A stretch of DNA of 64,000 nucleotides, from positions 26,688,627 to 26,752,626 of the forward strand of contig CM067070.1 in NCBI GenBank assembly GCA_033980235.1, given 5' to 3'. The notes beneath the pieces were generated by a model. That model was not told the DNA's origin. It did no database searches and was given only the letters and a program-made list of their open reading frames with translations. Within the stretch, counting starts at the first letter, position 1; each line of letters begins with the position of its first letter. Made by a program: the position numbers and the translations under genes. This DNA comes from Diadema setosum. Taxonomy: Eukaryota; Echinodermata; Echinoidea; Diadematoida; Diadematidae. This document shows, piece after piece, positions 59,859 to 64,000 of this stretch.

Positions 59859-62800
59859 CCCTGGCGTGTATCCGAGCAGACATCTATGGCAAACTATCTT
59901 TGTGGATGTCTGTAAAATAAAATATGTGTATGTGTGTGTGTATGATATTTGGTGCTATATGACTATCACCAGCAGTACTACATCTCTCAGCATGACAATG
60001 TAAAAGAAATAAGAGAAATCAACACTCTACCAATAGTTTCTTTTCATTTCTTTTTTTTTTTTTTTTTTGAGTGGGGGAAGTAGAAAATAATGACTGTGTC
60101 TTATATTCCATAACTGTTTAAAACAGATATCATGGATACTTTGCCAATTTGCAGCCAAAGTACACTTTTGGGGAAACCACCTGACCTGATTATCCCTCAT
60201 CATTAAGCATAAAGACCCAATTCACAAAACTTCCTCAAACTCTTTGTATGATCACTCAATGAGAGATAAAGTTTGGATGAGGAAATTGCTTTGAGGAAAA
60301 ATATTTCTGACAAATCTCTCTCTTCTTGTAGGATTTTCCATTCAAACAAAAATAAGCTCATGAAATCCCATGTTCTTGTAAAATGTCTCTGTATTGGTTT
60401 TTACAGTAGATGATCCTGAGATTTTTTTCCTTTTAACCTGTTCCATAGTGAATTCTGAAATCCCTATAGACATAATACACAGGCCACCAGGTTCCCGTAT
60501 GGGAACGGGCTAATTTTTGCTTCTAAATTCAAAACTGTGGTCATTTGAGCATGATGCCCTTCTAATCAACCATTCATAACAAAATGCATCTGGATTTCGA
60601 ATGGCAGAATTCATCAACATTGAATGTACACATGTATCATGGCATCAATATCAATCAATATATTTCAAATATGTCATCAGGCAGTATGCATGTAGAATAT
60701 TGTAAACACAGTATATTTTGAAGTGTTTTTTCCTCTGTCTTTCTCTTTTCATGAGAACTTCGAGAGTTGTCCGACATTCATAAAATGAAAAACTGACAGT
60801 AAATATTGCCCCATCCCTTCCCCATACCACAATATACTCTTTATAATTGCCTCCAGAATGGAATATTCCCATCTCCTCTCCTGTGGAAAAATGAATACTG
60901 TTTCCAATTCTGTTGCTGCAGTTATTGATCGCAAGGTTGACCACTCGTAAAATTGTCATGCAAGTTCCACTTTGCGAAGTATCATACTTGCAAAATATAT
61001 AGTGTATATAGTACTGTACAACATTGTCTCCGTATGGTTTTGTGTTTTGCTTGTTTTGTAATATTAGCAGGCCCAGTTTCTTGAAACAGAATTCCTTGCC
61101 AATAAAATAGGCTAACAAATTGAGATGAGCAACACATATTAAGAAAAATAATTTTGACTATAATGTATTTATACACATGCCTATTTGTGGCATACAATTT
61201 GCAAGAAGCCATAATATACAAGATAGAAAGAGATACCAATAAGGCCAAAACAAGGATCAGAAAGCATATCAGACCGAGCATTCCTTTTCAAGACACAAGA
61301 TGCTTTTATAAGATATTTTATATACATGATTATTTTTTGTATAATATATATAATATATATACAGCTGTATATGATTTCTATTGAATAATATCAGTCAGTA
61401 ATGAGGTATGGTAATAAACCATCACAAGACCAGCACTCTACAATACAACTGACTCTGTATACAGACAGTTTGTTTAAACGGTAATGTTTGAGTTTAATAA
61501 TGATGAGATATACCCTCAGTCAAATCCTAAGAGTAGAGTAAGACAAGACAAACAAGAGTAGAACAATTTGCACATACACATGCCGAACGAAAACAAGCAG
61601 ACACAAACAAGGATCACCGGCCAACAGAGAGAGGAAATTAACAGGGAAAAGGTGAAGAATCACACTATTTTCATTTGCAGTCTTTAAAAGCTAAAACAGT
61701 GAGAGGAGATTTCCTGGCCTTGTACAAGTTATAAAGTTTCCGGTAATTCTACCCACCATGTAGATTCCCTCTGAGATGCTCTCTATGCAAGGTTGTTACC
61801 TTAGAATGATATTCCATCCCAGTAATACTTTCAATTCGCTTATTTCAATCCTAAAAGTCACTACAAAATCTTGACATATAGAAAGCTCACAGAAACCTTA
61901 AGAAGGATCACTTGCTTGTTGATGGTTAGAATGATACGACGTAGGCTTTTGGTCTCTGAAAATAATTGCACATTTTATACCCTTTTCCTGTGACATTCAT
62001 ATGTGTGTGTACCTCAGACTGGATTATAGTACTTTTGCTGAAACTTGTATGGCATTACATAGCCTTCTAACCACTCCCCCTCCCCCCCCCCCCCCCCCGA
62101 TCAAAATGGGATACAGTGTAATTAAACATCAGTCCAAAGTCACTGCTGACCAAACAGCTTTTAACCCATTAGTCACTGAAATGCCCGAAATCGCTTACTT
62201 ATTACCGAATGTATTATTGTACTTTCTTATAATTCACTACACCTTCTGAATCACTACTAATGCATACAAAATGTTTTGATGTATTCAAGGATATAGCACC
62301 AAACAGCAGAAATGTAGTTTTTGATTCTTGATGAGTTGTCAGATATCAAATCAGATACTAGTATTAGTCTCTGATATTCATATAAATATTTTTAAGCTAA
62401 TTCCCTTTATAGCACTTGCCCACTTCCACTTTCATAATTCATTTTCTCTCCAATCTGTTGCTTTTTATAGTGTTGCTACTTTTAAAACAGCTTTCCCTTT
62501 CGGGGGACTCTTTCCACATCGCTGCACTACAATGGATGGTACATGAATACTCCACAGGTTTGCATTACATATTTTTGAGGTATTAGTACAAAATGTATAT
62601 AATCAGGGAATGTTCCCGTGGAAAGAAATGAATGACAGCTACAAGAATGTAAATATGGGTTTTGTTTGTATCTTTCAAGAGCTTGGAAGAGATATAGTAA
62701 ACAAATATATTGCACATAACTGTAAGTAGTATACCATAGTGGGTACTTAGGGTGAAGCAGAGCTGTCCATGCCATATATTTTGTAGTGGTTCTTTTCTGA

Positions 62801-63525
62801 AGACATTTGCGACTGGCCTTACATTCTCAAAATTAAACATGTTCAGGAGTATAACCTCCGGCAACACAAGTGCATTGAATTGCCCCAAAGGTTGGAAATG
62901 TTAGCCTCTTCTCTTGTGCAGCGATAATCCCCAAAATCTTTCCATCATTGCAGATCCCGATACGCAAATTCAACAACTCACAAAACTTGATGCGTAAGGC
63001 CAAACTCACAAAACATATGGCGTAACAGCAGAGAGTTTTGTTAAAAACTGTATATCCTTCTTTAGAGTGCATACATTTAGTGGTAGGGGGTTAAAAGGAG
63101 GCTTTTAGATGGTGCATTATCCGTTCCAGCAATTTTCAATTCAGCTCACCTACGCCTGCTAGGTAGCTTTGACTGCGATCGCCTGAGGACGAGAAGCGTG
63201 GGTGTTAAGGTCACTCACTGGACACAAAACTGACCAGCTTATCATCGCACAAAGATTACACTTGACCACAAGGCTATTAGGACATTCAACTAAAATTATT
63301 CAGATGCATTAAGGACCATCTACACAGTATACAATTAACAGTAAATGGGGCTGATGAAATAATTTTTCTTCTTCAATTCAAATATACTTTGGCAGTTATG
63401 AAATTCACTAAATGTTCATCTTTGATAACAAAAATAGTTTGTCATTCATTTTGACATCAAGACATCGTCATGTTTTCTTGTCTACTTTTTAACTTACGAA
63501 TGTTTGTTGTGTTACTTCTTCTTCT
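59859..63525. other. LIPE upstream intron, no exon recognised
   Basis: AT-rich sequence with a T-run at 60049-60068 and a C-run at 62082-62098. I searched the minus strand for HSL N-terminal domain segments and saw none; the longest frames (60651-61118, 62833-63072) show no family resemblance. Confidence 0.55.
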
Positions 63526-63684
63526 GGGCCCCATTTCATAAAAGATGTTAGGATAGCAACTTTTGCTTGAATGGCAACTTCCAATAGCAACAGCCAATCA
63601 GGAAGCTGGATTCTTGTCGTTACCATGACATTTGCCACTCTAGCAAGAGTTGCTATCATATCAACTTTTTATGAAACGGGGCCC
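63526..63684. mobile_element. GGGCCCC MITE, second subtype
   Basis: The ends are GGGCCCCATTTCATAAAAGA and (inverted) GGGCCCCGTTTCATAAAAAG. Inside, GATAGCAACTTTTGCTTGAA and its inverse (AGCAAGAGTTGCTATC) form further paired arms. It shares only the GGGCCCC ends with the elements at 6395 and 37412. Confidence 0.8.
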
Positions 63685-63809
63685 TGGTACACCCACATAC
63701 CTCATATACAGTATGTGACAAGATTTGGCACTGGTTGAATTGTGCCATCACACTATTGCCATGGTGCACATACTCTCTTAAGAAAAAAAGTCCAGTTAAA
63801 ATGTTCACT

Positions 63810-64000
63810 CTTGAAGGAGTGAATAACAGAAAGGAGTGAATTTAGAGTGAATTTTTAATGAAAATGTTCATTTTCACGAATTTTGGAGTGACCTCAGGAA
63901 TCACTCCCAAAGCTTCGAGTGATCCCTGAGGTCACTCGAAAATGAGCGAAAATTGAATATTTTCACTCAAAATTCACTCTTTTCTGTTATTCACTCCTTC
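63810..64000. mobile_element. Foldback element running off the right edge
   Basis: TTGAAGGAGTGAATAACAGA, AAGGAGTGAATTT near the left pairs with the inverted TTCTGTTATTCACTCCTTC at the window end. GAGTGACCTCAGG and CCTGAGGTCACTC are paired near the centre. The last few bases are cut off by the edge. Confidence 0.8.

Noticed and set aside
60651..61118. 155-codon minus-strand frame as a possible upstream LIPE exon
   Set aside because: It does not resemble any part of the HSL N-terminal domain and is AT-rich like the intron around it.
58522..64000. Expected upstream LIPE exons (HSL N-terminal domain)
   Set aside because: I scanned the minus-strand frames for the conserved N-terminal segments and found none. 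They are presumably beyond the right edge.

Overview
This is eukaryotic nuclear DNA: AT-rich, rich in microsatellites and inverted-repeat elements, with two intron-containing genes that face each other tail to tail. The protein matches and the repeat types (short inverted-repeat elements, long TCTA/GATA/ATG microsatellites, C/G homopolymer runs) fit a marine invertebrate deuterostome, most plausibly an echinoderm. That placement is an inference from memory of such genomes, not a measured result.

Gene 1 (plus strand, about 0.7-5.7 kb) is the 3' part of PSMC4, the 26S proteasome ATPase Rpt3/6B. Five exons join in frame into 193 residues, from just before pore loop 1 through Walker B, the arginine-finger region and the C-terminal HbYX tail. 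Earlier exons lie off the left edge.

Gene 2 (minus strand, 23.4-58.5 kb) is the 3' part of the hormone-sensitive lipase gene LIPE. Six exons join in frame into 596 residues. They carry the end of the HSL N-terminal domain, the HGGG oxyanion loop, the GDSSG nucleophile, a long low-complexity regulatory module with a PKA-like site, and the catalytic Asp and His. Its introns are large (2.6-11.4 kb). The N-terminal exons lie beyond the right edge; I found none between 58.5 and 64 kb.

The 17.7 kb between the two genes, and the LIPE introns, hold no further gene I can support. They hold many non-autonomous DNA-transposon-like elements: families ending in GGGCCCC, GGCCCGAATTC, TTAACCC (piggyBac-like), AAAGGGG and TACTGTAAAAG, plus several foldback hairpins. 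They also hold very long microsatellites (TCTA at 6.9-7.5 kb, CTC/ATC/ACC at 8.8-9.4 kb, ATG at 30.4-30.7 kb, GATA/CATA followed by a 650 bp purine tract at 31.9-33.0 kb, CT/TA at 42.8-43.5 and 53.3-54.5 kb). No transposase, reverse transcriptase, CRISPR array, rRNA or convincing tRNA was seen. Most long open frames in the window are by-products of stop-free microsatellites.

The most unusual items are: a short inverted-repeat element whose core is an array of about nine palindromic ATTTCGT/ACGAAAT dyads at 20 bp spacing (27.5-27.7 kb); two kinds of TTAA-bounded piggyBac-like elements; a 227 bp near-complete hairpin (10.1-10.4 kb); scattered RFX X-box-like palindromes; and extreme repeat tracts beside two LIPE splice acceptors.
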